Positions 8,148 to 15,245 of a DNA stretch of 15,426 nt are shown piece after piece. Where the stretch lies: contig CALAIJ010000112.1 in NCBI GenBank assembly GCA_937923365.1, positions 1 to 15,426 on the forward strand, read 5' to 3'. This DNA is from an uncultured Sulfitobacter sp. Lineage in GTDB: Bacteria; Pseudomonadota; Alphaproteobacteria; Rhodobacterales; Rhodobacteraceae. The position numbers were made by a program, and so were the translations under genes. Every line of letters starts with the position of its first letter. Position 1 is the stretch's first letter. The notes under the pieces were generated by a model. It was not told the DNA's origin. It did no database searches and saw nothing but the letters and a program-made list of their open reading frames with translations.

Positions 8148-8663
8148 ATGGAGATTTCCCTAAGGGCTGCTGAACTCTCGGACGCATCGGCGCTTGCCGC
8201 GTTGTCCAGCGAGGTCTGGACGGGGACTTATCTGCGCTGGGGCATCAACAGCTTCTTTGCCGATTACGTGTTGGACACCTTCACCCGTGAGGCCTTTCAG
8301 GCGATACTCGCCGATCCCGCAGAGCAGATCACCGTGTCGCAAAACACCATGGGCATTGACGGTTTCGTACGTGTCACCAGTGGTGCTGCTGCACCCGTTT
8401 CAGGCTGCACGGATACGGAGCTGACAACGCTTTATGTCCAGCCGCGCCACCACGGCAAGGGTATCGGTCATGCGCTGCTGCAGGCGGGGATCGCCCTGGC
8501 GCAAGCGCGGGATGCGAAAGGTTTGTGGCTGGCCACCAATGCGGAAAACGCACCTGCCATCAGCTTCTATCTGGCGCAGGGTTTCACCCACGTGGGCGAG
8601 ACCCATTTTCGGGTGCAGGATCAGGCCTATCTGAACAACGTCTATGCGCTGACATGGGACTGA
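8148..8663 (+). CDS. GNAT-family N-acetyltransferase
   Basis: A 171-residue protein with the GCN5-related acetyltransferase fold, which transfers an acetyl group from acetyl-CoA to an amine. Motif A is clear: the strand ELTTLYVQP (91-99) is followed by the pyrophosphate-binding loop RHHGKGIGHAL (100-110), which fits R/Q-x-x-G-x-G. Motif B is ATNAENAPAISFYLAQGF (129-146), in which Y141 is in the usual general-acid position. The substrate cannot be told from sequence; it could be a small molecule or a ribosomal or other protein N-terminus. The ATG at 8148 comes 18 nt after the lipoprotein gene and lacks a strong ribosome-binding site, so it may be translated by coupling or run-on. It is likely the last gene of the purH-lspA run before a 94-nt gap. 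Confidence 0.88.
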   Translation: MEISLRAAELSDASALAALSSEVWTGTYLRWGINSFFADYVLDTFTREAFQAILADPAEQITVSQNTMGIDGFVRVTSGAAAPVSGCTDTELTTLYVQPRHHGKGIGHALLQAGIALAQARDAKGLWLATNAENAPAISFYLAQGFTHVGETHFRVQDQAYLNNVYALTWD

Positions 8664-8728
8664 CCCGCGCGGCATTCTTACAATTCTGTTAGATCGCTTG
8701 ATTGTGCGCAGCAATGGCGTAGGTATCC

Positions 8729-8746
8729 TTGCAAGAGCTTTTGCAA
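8729..8746 (+). promoter_or_regulatory. imperfect palindrome overlapping the M16 gene leader
   Basis: TTGCAA-gagctt-TTGCAA forms two self-complementary hexamers around a near-palindromic centre and runs into the AAAGGA ribosome-binding site at 8745-8750. It could be an operator or, in the mRNA, a 6-bp hairpin that partly hides the ribosome-binding site. Function is inferred only. Confidence 0.25.
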
Positions 8747-8757
8747 AGGACCTGTCA

Positions 8758-10098
8758 ATGTTGCGACTGACCCTAGTGGCCGCCTGCGCCGTTTTCCTAT
8801 CGACACTTGGGATGCGCGCACAGGCGAACGAGGCGGTGACCACGTTCACCCTTGAGAACGGCATGGACGTGGTTGTGGTCGAAGACCACCGCGCCCCTGT
8901 CGTGCAACACATGGTCTGGTACCGCGCAGGATCGGCGGATGAACCCAAGGGCGCCTCGGGCGTCGCGCACTTTCTTGAGCATCTGCTGTTCAAAGCCACT
9001 GACAAGATGGAAGCGGGTGAGTTTTCCGCAGTCGTTGCGGCCAATGGCGGGCGCGACAATGCGTTCACCAGCTACGATTATACTGCCTACCACCAGCGGG
9101 TCGCAGCCGACCGGCTTGAACTGATGATGTCCATGGAAAGCGACCGGATGAAGAACATCCGCCTGACCCCGGAAAACATCCGCACAGAGCGCGGCGTTGT
9201 AATCGAAGAGCGCAACCAGCGGACAGAGAACTCTCCGGGTGCGCTGATGAACGAACAGATGAACGCGGCGCAATACCTCAATCACCGCTACGGCGTGCCG
9301 ATCATCGGCTGGATGCACGAGATCGAAGAGCTTGATCTGGAAGACACGCTGGCCTTCTACAAGCTGTATTATTCGCCCAACAACGCGATCCTGGTCGTGT
9401 CCGGCGATGTGGACCCAGACAACGTGCGCGCATTGGCCGAGAAATACTATGGCGTCATTCCCGCCAATCCCGACCTGCCCGAACGTCTGCGCACCGCTGA
9501 GCCACCGCAAACCGCAGAGCGGCGCCTGATATTCCGCGATGCGCGGGTCGCACAGGCCTATGTCAGCCGGTCCTACATCGCGCCCGAGCGCGATCCGGGG
9601 GATCAGGAAAAAGCTGCCGCACTCACCTTGCTGTCTGATATTCTGGGTGGGGGCACCACGTCGTTTCTGGCGGAAAAGCTGCAGTTCGATACGCAGGTTG
9701 CCACCTATACTGCCGCCTACTATCGCGGCGGGTCGCTGGACGATACCACCTTTGATGTGGTCGCTGTTCCGGCCAGTGGCGTTACCCTGCAAGAGCTTGA
9801 GGACGCGCTTGATGCCGCCCTTGCCGATTTTCTGACCACAGGTGTCGATCCCGAACAGCTGGACCGGATCAAGCTGCAAATGCGCGCCGATCAGATTTAT
9901 GCCCGCGACAACGCCGACCGCGTTGCCAGCCGTTATGGGCAGGCACTGGCCATCGGGTTGACCGTCGAGGATGTGCAGGCATGGCCCGATATCCTGCAAG
10001 CGGTCACAGCGGACGACATCATGGCGGCTGCCGCGCAGGTGCTTGACCGGCGAGGCTCTGTTACGGGCTGGCTGATGAAAGAGGAGGCTGCACAATGA
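8758..10098 (+). CDS. exported M16-family zinc metallopeptidase (catalytic subunit)
   Basis: A 446-residue inverzincin peptidase. Residues 1-23 are a signal peptide ending Ala-Gln-Ala, so the enzyme acts in the periplasm. The inverted zinc motif H71-F-L-E74-H75 is intact. The distal zinc-ligand glutamate is in ERGVVIEE (E150 or E151), about 76 residues later as in the family. The N-terminal catalytic domain spans about 26-230 and the second, non-catalytic M16 domain about 240-440. AAAGGA lies about 7 nt before the ATG at 8758. An upstream in-frame TTG at 8698 would put extra residues before a good signal peptide and is not used. The stop overlaps the start of the next M16 gene (ATGA). Short processing-peptidase-like pairs like this act as heterodimers that degrade small peptides; the natural substrate here is unknown. 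Confidence 0.95.
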   Translation: MLRLTLVAACAVFLSTLGMRAQANEAVTTFTLENGMDVVVVEDHRAPVVQHMVWYRAGSADEPKGASGVAHFLEHLLFKATDKMEAGEFSAVVAANGGRDNAFTSYDYTAYHQRVAADRLELMMSMESDRMKNIRLTPENIRTERGVVIEERNQRTENSPGALMNEQMNAAQYLNHRYGVPIIGWMHEIEELDLEDTLAFYKLYYSPNNAILVVSGDVDPDNVRALAEKYYGVIPANPDLPERLRTAEPPQTAERRLIFRDARVAQAYVSRSYIAPERDPGDQEKAAALTLLSDILGGGTTSFLAEKLQFDTQVATYTAAYYRGGSLDDTTFDVVAVPASGVTLQELEDALDAALADFLTTGVDPEQLDRIKLQMRADQIYARDNADRVASRYGQALAIGLTVEDVQAWPDILQAVTADDIMAAAAQVLDRRGSVTGWLMKEEAAQ

Positions 10099-11396
10099 GA
10101 ATTCTCATCGCTCTGGTCCTGACGGTTGCAGCGGCATTGCCCTTGCGGGCCGAGGTGAACATTCAAGAGGTCACCAGCCCCGGTGGTATCACTGCCTGGC
10201 TGGTCGAGGAGCCCTCGATCCCCTTTGTTGCCCTTGAACTGCGGTTTCGCGGCGGGGCGTCCCTGGACGCGGCCGGCAAAAGGGGTGCGATCAATCTGAT
10301 GACCGGTCTTCTGGAAGAAGGGGCCGGCGATCTGGACGCGCGTGGTTTCAGCAAGGCGACCGAAGCGCTTGCCACGTCTTTCGGGTTTGACGTGAGCCAT
10401 GACGAGCTGTCGATTTCGGCGCGTTTCCTGACGGAAAACCAGGACGCCTCGGTTGCGCTGTTGCGGTCAGCCCTGCAAGACCCCAGCTTTGACCCAGAGG
10501 CGGTCGAGCGGGTGCGCGGTCAGGTGTTGTCGATCATTCAAAGCGATCTCAAAGACCCAGACGAGATCGCAGCGGCCACATTCAACAAGATGACCTATGG
10601 CGATCACCCTTACGCGACCTCCATCAATGGAACGCAGGAAAGTGTCTCTGCGCTGACCCGCGATGATCTGGTTGCCGCACACAAGGCGGTGCTGGCCCGC
10701 GACCGGATTTATGTGGGAGTGGTCGGGGATATCACGCCCGAAGACCTTGGGCTTTTGCTGGATACTTTGCTGGGGGGCTTGCCCGCGACAGGTGCGCCTT
10801 TGCCCCCACGTGCGGAAGTCATCATCACCCCCGGCATCAAGGTCGTTGATTTTGCCACGCCGCAATCCGTCGCGCGGTTCGGCCACAAGGGCATCGCACA
10901 GGATGATCCCGATTTCTTTGCCGCACTTGTGCTGAACCATGTGCTGGGTGGGGGATCGTTCGAAAGCCGTCTGATGACCGAAGTGCGCGAGAAACGCGGA
11001 CTGACCTATGGGGTGTATTCCTTCCTCGCCACGCGAGACCTGTCAGAGACCTATCTGGGCACTGTCAGTTCCGCCAATGACCGGATCGGTGAGGCCATCG
11101 AAGTGATCCGCGCCGAATGGGCCAAGGCCGCCACCGAAGGCGTCACCCAAGAGGAGATGGACGCGGCCAAGACCTATATCACCGGTGCCTATCCTTTGCG
11201 GTTCGACGGGAACGGGCCCATCGCCAACATTCTGGTCGGCATGCAGCAGATCAATCTGCCCATCGACTATATTCCCACGCGCAACGACAAGGTCGAGGCC
11301 GTCACACTGGCAGATGTCAAACGGGTCGCGGGGTATCTGTTGCAGCCGGAGAATTTGCAGTTCGTCGTGGTGGGGCAGCCCGAAGGGCTTGAGTAG
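10095..11396 (+). CDS. exported M16-family protein lacking the zinc motif (non-catalytic partner)
   Basis: A 433-residue M16-fold protein with a signal peptide of about 19 residues (cleavage after Leu-Arg-Ala). At the place of the zinc motif it reads KRGAINLMTGLLEEGAGDL (62-80), with no HxxEH, so it cannot bind catalytic zinc there. The second domain has R301 and Y305 in EKRGLTYGVYS, the Arg/Tyr pair that in M16 heterodimers such as mitochondrial processing peptidase-like enzymes contacts substrate at the partner's active site. The ATG at 10095 overlaps the preceding stop by 4 nt and has GAGGAGG about 8 nt upstream, ensuring balanced synthesis of the two subunits. The obvious inference is that the two proteins form one periplasmic protease. 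The gene is convergent with the aldehyde dehydrogenase gene. Confidence 0.93.
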   Translation: MRILIALVLTVAAALPLRAEVNIQEVTSPGGITAWLVEEPSIPFVALELRFRGGASLDAAGKRGAINLMTGLLEEGAGDLDARGFSKATEALATSFGFDVSHDELSISARFLTENQDASVALLRSALQDPSFDPEAVERVRGQVLSIIQSDLKDPDEIAAATFNKMTYGDHPYATSINGTQESVSALTRDDLVAAHKAVLARDRIYVGVVGDITPEDLGLLLDTLLGGLPATGAPLPPRAEVIITPGIKVVDFATPQSVARFGHKGIAQDDPDFFAALVLNHVLGGGSFESRLMTEVREKRGLTYGVYSFLATRDLSETYLGTVSSANDRIGEAIEVIRAEWAKAATEGVTQEEMDAAKTYITGAYPLRFDGNGPIANILVGMQQINLPIDYIPTRNDKVEAVTLADVKRVAGYLLQPENLQFVVVGQPEGLE

Positions 11397-11459
11397 GGAT
11401 CAGGAAAACCGGCGCGCCAAGGCGAGATTCTCTTGAGTGTCTTGGCCTGACCCTAGGAC

Positions 11460-11488
11460 GGCTTCGGATATTCTTGGTAAAAGAAGCC
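11460..11488. terminator. possible weak bidirectional terminator hairpin
   Basis: This lies in the 105-nt gap between two convergent genes. GGCTTC (11460-11465) and GAAGCC (11483-11488) are inverted repeats with a 17-nt loop, and an inner TTCTT...AAGAA can pair as an alternative. There is no strong U-tract, so the call is tentative. The rest of the gap shows nothing else I can support. Confidence 0.2.
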
Positions 11489-11501
11489 CACGGGTTGAGG
11501 A

Positions 11502-13844
11502 TTATTCGCCGTAAGGCACCCAGATGTTTTTTACCTCTGTTGCGGCCTCAAGGAAGGCGCGGCCTTCGCCATCCGCCCCCATCCAGTCACGGGCCATGCC
11601 ATTGTTCACCCAAGTGCGTTTCAGGTTGGACGCGGAGGCGCGCTCCACTGTTTCGCTCAATGGTTTCGCACCAAATGACCAGACGGCCTCCACATCCATG
11701 TGGCCCGCCAAAGTGCTTGCCACGTCCGTCTGTGGGCCTGTCAGAATGTTCACGACCCCCGCGGGAACGTCCGAGGTTTCCAACACCTGAATAAAATCCG
11801 TGGCCGCGAGGGGGAAGGGCTCCGACGCGCTCAGGATCACGCGGTTGCCCATTGCGATGGCAGGCGCCATGCAAGAGATCAGACCCAGAAGGGGTGCCTC
11901 CTCCGGGCAAAGCACGCCGATCACGCCCACGGGTTCTTTCATCGCTATGGCGACGCCACGGATCGGCACGCCGTGCACTTGGCCATCGTATTTATCGGCC
12001 CAAGCCGCATAGGTGAACAGGCGGCTGACAGCGGCGTCCACTTCCCTAGCGCCGGATTTGCCCCCTTGCATGGCGTTCAGGCGGCTTGCGAATTCTGCAT
12101 GCCGTGCATCAAGGTTCTCCGCGATATAGTAGAGGATTTGCGCGCGCAGGTGGCCTGTGGTTTTGGACCAACCCTTGGCGGCATGTGCCGCCTCGACCGC
12201 GTTGCGGACGTCCTTGCGGCCTGCTTGACTTGCGTGGCCCAGCAGTGTGCCGTTCTTGGCGTAGACGGGTTTCGAATAGCCCCCGTCAGGGCGGGCCTGT
12301 TTGCCACCGATATAGAGCTTGGCTGTGCGGTCCACGCCTGTCGCGGGGGCACCGTCGCCTGTCATCGGGGCGATGTCCTTCAACGGTTTGGTCGCCCCTT
12401 TGGGTTTGGTGTAGGCGCTTAGACCTTCCCAACCGCCTTCGCGGCCAAAGCCGCTCATCCGCACGCCGCCAAAGCCTGCTGCGGCGTCCATCAGGTTGGT
12501 GCCGTTTACCCAGACGATGCCAGCGGCCAGCTTGGGCGCAATATCAAGGGCAAGGTTGATGTTCTCGGACCAGACCGTGGCCGCCAGCCCGTAGCGGGTG
12601 TTGTTGGCCAGTTGCACCGCCTCTGCAGGGGTGCGGAACGTGGTGGAGACAAGCACGGGGCCAAAGATCTCTTCCTGCATCAAGGTGTCTGCGGCATTCA
12701 GGCCCGTGATCAGTGTCGGCGGATAGAAACACCCCGTGTCGGGCAGGGGCGTGTCAGCCACAAAGCGTTCGCCCGCGGTATTGGCGGCCACCATGTCAGT
12801 CACCGATTTCAGCTGGATAGGATCCACCAGCGCGCCCACGTCGATGGATTTGTCCAGCGGATCGCCAATGCGCAGCTTGGACATGCGGGCGCGCAGTTTG
12901 GTGTAGAATACATCTGCCACAGGTTCATGCACCAACAGGCGTGACCCGGCGCAGCAGACCTGCCCCTGATTGAACCAGATCGCATCGACAAGGCCCTCAA
13001 CCGCTGAATCTAGATCAGCATCGTCGAACACGATGTAGGGGGACTTGCCGCCCAGCTCCAGCGACAGTGCCTTGCCAGAGCCTGCCGTCGCCTCGCGAAT
13101 GCGCTGACCCACAGAGGTGGAGCCGGTAAAGGCCACCTTGTCCACTTCAGCGGCCACGACCATTTCGCCCACCGCACCGTCGCCCGTGACGATGTTCACA
13201 ACACCTTTCGGCACGCCCGCCTGTTGGCAGATCTGGGCGAACAACAGTGCCGTCAGTGACGTATATTCCGCAGGCTTCAGCACAACCGCGTTGCCCATCG
13301 CCAAGGCGGGGGCCACTTTCCACGCCAACATCAGCAGCGGGAAGTTCCACGGGATGACCTGACCACAGACGCCGACGGCCACAGCATCGGGCCGTTCTGC
13401 TTCCATCAGCTGGGCCATGCCCGCATGGTAGTAAAAGTGGCGCTGGGCGAGGGGCACATCAATGTCGCGCGCTTCGCGGATGGGCTTGCCGTTGTCGAGC
13501 ACTTCAAGCACCGCAAAGAGCCGTGCGTGCTTTTGCAGCAGGCGGGCCAAGGCATAGAGCACGCGGGCACGGCCATGGCCGCCCAGTCTCTCCCATTTGG
13601 GCTGGGCTTTGCGGGCAGCAGCCGTCGCGGCATCCACGTCTGCTTGCGTGGCTTGGCTGAGGGTTGCCAGCACGTTGCCGTTGGCGGGGTTTTTGGCCTC
13701 GAAGCTATCTTGGGGTTCTGTGAACGCGCCATCGATGAAATGCCCGAAACGGCTGCCTTGATCGACCAGCCATGCCAGTGCTTCACCGGCGCCTTCGGGG
13801 GCGGTGCCATAGTCCATGGTCTCGAATATCTCTGATACGGTCAC
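11502..13844 (-). CDS. two-domain aldehyde dehydrogenase, ALDH16-like
   Basis: A 780-residue protein that oxidises aldehydes to carboxylates with NAD(P)+. The N-terminal domain (about 20-485) is a complete aldehyde dehydrogenase: IPWNFPLL (164-171, catalytic N167), cofactor-binding LKPAE (189-193), FTGSTSVG (239-246), LELGGK with general base E263, FNQGQVCCAG with nucleophile C297, and EEIFGPVL (391-398). A second partial dehydrogenase domain (about 507-780) keeps the fold (LYIGGKQ, KEPVGVIGVLCPEEAPLL, MGNRVILSASEPF) but lacks the catalytic Asn, the FTGS motif and the Cys loop, so it should be inactive. This layout matches ALDH16, known in vertebrates and in some bacteria including a marine relative, Loktanella. 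I place the start at GTG 13844-13842, with AAGGGAG 6 nt upstream; an ATG at residue 10 is less supported. The start overlaps the stop of the membrane-protein gene by 3 nt. As the distal gene of a deoC operon it may consume acetaldehyde. Confidence 0.92.
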   Translation of the reverse strand: MTVSEIFETMDYGTAPEGAGEALAWLVDQGSRFGHFIDGAFTEPQDSFEAKNPANGNVLATLSQATQADVDAATAAARKAQPKWERLGGHGRARVLYALARLLQKHARLFAVLEVLDNGKPIREARDIDVPLAQRHFYYHAGMAQLMEAERPDAVAVGVCGQVIPWNFPLLMLAWKVAPALAMGNAVVLKPAEYTSLTALLFAQICQQAGVPKGVVNIVTGDGAVGEMVVAAEVDKVAFTGSTSVGQRIREATAGSGKALSLELGGKSPYIVFDDADLDSAVEGLVDAIWFNQGQVCCAGSRLLVHEPVADVFYTKLRARMSKLRIGDPLDKSIDVGALVDPIQLKSVTDMVAANTAGERFVADTPLPDTGCFYPPTLITGLNAADTLMQEEIFGPVLVSTTFRTPAEAVQLANNTRYGLAATVWSENINLALDIAPKLAAGIVWVNGTNLMDAAAGFGGVRMSGFGREGGWEGLSAYTKPKGATKPLKDIAPMTGDGAPATGVDRTAKLYIGGKQARPDGGYSKPVYAKNGTLLGHASQAGRKDVRNAVEAAHAAKGWSKTTGHLRAQILYYIAENLDARHAEFASRLNAMQGGKSGAREVDAAVSRLFTYAAWADKYDGQVHGVPIRGVAIAMKEPVGVIGVLCPEEAPLLGLISCMAPAIAMGNRVILSASEPFPLAATDFIQVLETSDVPAGVVNILTGPQTDVASTLAGHMDVEAVWSFGAKPLSETVERASASNLKRTWVNNGMARDWMGADGEGRAFLEAATEVKNIWVPYGE

Positions 13845-14059
13845 AGGAGGCTCCCTTGGAGGTACGAAAGGCCGAAATAGCCGATGGTGAGTAGGGCAAT
13901 GATGACACCTATTGTGAGAGGCCCGTATGCTCTTTCTTCTTCGACAGTCATGAAACGCAGCAGGTTGCGGTCCGTTAAGATCCGGTAGGTTGCAAGCACA
14001 AGGAACACCACCAGCAAGGCGTAGCCAAGCCACATCAAAAGATGGAAGATAATGGCCAT
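13841..14059 (-). CDS. small two-helix membrane protein between deoC and the aldehyde dehydrogenase
   Basis: A 72-residue protein with two predicted membrane helices (about 4-24 and 47-68) joined by a charged loop (25-46: R26, D30, R31, R35, E40-E42, R43). I do not recognise the family. There is no signal peptide and no cysteine. It begins 4 nt after the deoC stop with only a weak purine-rich stretch (GGGATGG, inside the end of deoC) upstream. It ends with TGA overlapping the GTG start of the dehydrogenase gene, so all three genes are probably translated in a coupled way. This tight embedding argues that it is a real gene. It could anchor the two soluble enzymes to the membrane or be a small transporter accessory, but neither is shown by sequence. 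Confidence 0.82.
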   Translation of the reverse strand: MAIIFHLLMWLGYALLVVFLVLATYRILTDRNLLRFMTVEEERAYGPLTIGVIIALLTIGYFGLSYLQGSLL

Positions 14060-14063
14060 CAGA

Positions 14064-15065
14064 TCATCCCATCCCGTGGCGGTAGCCCGCCGAATAGGTG
14101 CCCGTCACGTGGTGTTCCAACTGGCGTTCAATGTCATTGAGCAGCGACGACGCGCCAAAGCGGAAGAGGTCGGGCATCAGCCAGCGATCCCCCAGTTCCT
14201 CTTTCATCAGCGCCAGATAGGTGATTGCGTCCTTGGCCTTGGAAATCCCGCCCGCAGGTTTGTAGCCCACACGCAGCCCCGTGCGGTCATAGTAGTCGCG
14301 AATGGCGCGGATCATCACAAGGCTGACGGGCAGGGTCGCGTTCACGCTTTCCTTGCCGGTGGAGGTCTTGATAAAGTCTGCACCGGCCATCATGCACACA
14401 AGACTGGCGCGTGCGACGTTGCGTAGTGATCCCAATTCGCCGGTGGCAAGGATCGCTTTGACGTGGGCCGCACCGCAGGCGGCGCGCATCGCTTTCATCT
14501 CGTCATAGAGCGCTTGCCAGTCACCAGACAAAGCATGTCTGCGCGAGATGACGATGTCGATCTCGGTGGCCCCTGCGGCCACGCTCATCTCGATCTCCCG
14601 CAGGCGCAACTCGAACGGGGTAAGGCCCGCAGGAAAGCCGGTTGAGACGGCAGCGACGGGAATGTTCGTGCCTTCAAGGGCTGCGACTGCAGGGGCGATC
14701 ATCTCGTGGTAGACGCAGACAGCGCCTGTGGTGATCGGGGCCATGCCAAGCGCATCTAGCAGGGCAGGGGCCACAGGCTGGCGCGCTTTGGCACACAGCC
14801 GTCCCACACGGCGTGCCGTGTCATCCCCCGAGAGCGTCGTCAGATCAATGCAGGTCACGGCCCGCAAAAGCCAGGCCGCCTGATGCGCCTTTTTGACCGA
14901 GCGGCGGGCAGGCAGGGAAGCGGCACGGCGCTCGATCGCAGAGGTGTTGGCCTGCACAGAATGCACCCAGTCCATGTCCAGCGGCATGCCTTGATTGCGC
15001 GGTTCCGTCACCTGCGGCAGGTGCGCGGCATGCAGGGTCGTCGGATCAGGGGTCAATGTGGACAT
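14064..15065 (-). CDS. deoC: deoxyribose-phosphate aldolase
   Basis: DeoC reversibly splits 2-deoxy-D-ribose-5-phosphate into glyceraldehyde-3-phosphate and acetaldehyde in the cytoplasm, the final step of deoxynucleoside catabolism. The 333-residue TIM-barrel protein is of the longer DERA type, with about 65 extra N-terminal residues compared with E. coli DeoC. Catalytic signatures are ATEIDIVI (167-173, D170), DFIKTSTGK (230-238, Schiff-base K233) and GYKPAGGI (267-274, K269, the second active-site lysine). The ATG at 15065 is preferred because AAAGGTG lies about 7 nt upstream. A GTG at 15074 is in frame but lies inside that ribosome-binding site. Other genes of deoxynucleoside salvage (deoA, deoB, cdd) are not in the window. 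It is the first gene of the deoC / membrane protein / ALDH16-like operon. Confidence 0.96.
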   Translation of the reverse strand: MSTLTPDPTTLHAAHLPQVTEPRNQGMPLDMDWVHSVQANTSAIERRAASLPARRSVKKAHQAAWLLRAVTCIDLTTLSGDDTARRVGRLCAKARQPVAPALLDALGMAPITTGAVCVYHEMIAPAVAALEGTNIPVAAVSTGFPAGLTPFELRLREIEMSVAAGATEIDIVISRRHALSGDWQALYDEMKAMRAACGAAHVKAILATGELGSLRNVARASLVCMMAGADFIKTSTGKESVNATLPVSLVMIRAIRDYYDRTGLRVGYKPAGGISKAKDAITYLALMKEELGDRWLMPDLFRFGASSLLNDIERQLEHHVTGTYSAGYRHGMG

Positions 15066-15070
15066 GGGGC

Positions 15071-15139
15071 GCACCTTTGCATCGTCTCAGGCAGTCAAAC
15101 TCGCATGCAGGCCCTGTCTTGGCAAGCAAAGGTGCTTGC
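15071..15139 (-). promoter_or_regulatory. deoC leader: sequence complementary to the ribosome-binding site, with a competing hairpin
   Basis: Read on the minus strand, the deoC ribosome-binding region is GCAAAGGTGC (15080-15071). An exactly complementary decamer, GCACCTTTGC, lies 45 nt upstream (15135-15126). That decamer sits inside a perfect hairpin, GCAAGCA-cctt-TGCTTGC (15139-15122), with a 7-bp stem and 4-nt loop. If both lie in the transcript, the leader could switch between the local hairpin (ribosome-binding site free) and the long-range helix (site hidden). This depends on the transcription start being upstream of about 15139. Confidence 0.35.
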
Positions 15140-15164
15140 GCAGCTTGGGGCGTCAATTGCGCAA
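15136..15164. promoter_or_regulatory. possible operator and -35 element in the deoC divergent region
   Basis: TTGCGCA (15136-15142) and TGCGCAA (15158-15164) form a 7-bp inverted repeat. The right half is itself part of the 8-bp palindrome TTGCGCAA (15157-15164), which resembles operators with a central CG bound by LacI-type regulators. Adjacent on the minus strand is TTGACG (15155-15150), a good -35 hexamer pointing to deoC, though no good -10 follows at 17 nt. The rest of the 180-nt gap (15066-15245) should also hold the promoter of the plus-strand membrane-protein gene, which I could not locate. Confidence 0.3.
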
Positions 15165-15245
15165 AAACTGCACAAACGCCGCGCAGGCTCTGCACCGGGG
15201 ATGCCCATACCGGACGCAACACACATGCAAAAGAGGGGCATAACA

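Noticed and set aside
8797..10095. A 432-codon open frame antisense to the first M16 gene
   Set aside because: No family motifs, and it lies wholly within a strongly supported gene; a GC-driven artefact.
15066..15074. GTG start for deoC three codons upstream of the chosen ATG
   Set aside because: The GTG lies within the AAAGGTG ribosome-binding site that serves the ATG at 15065.
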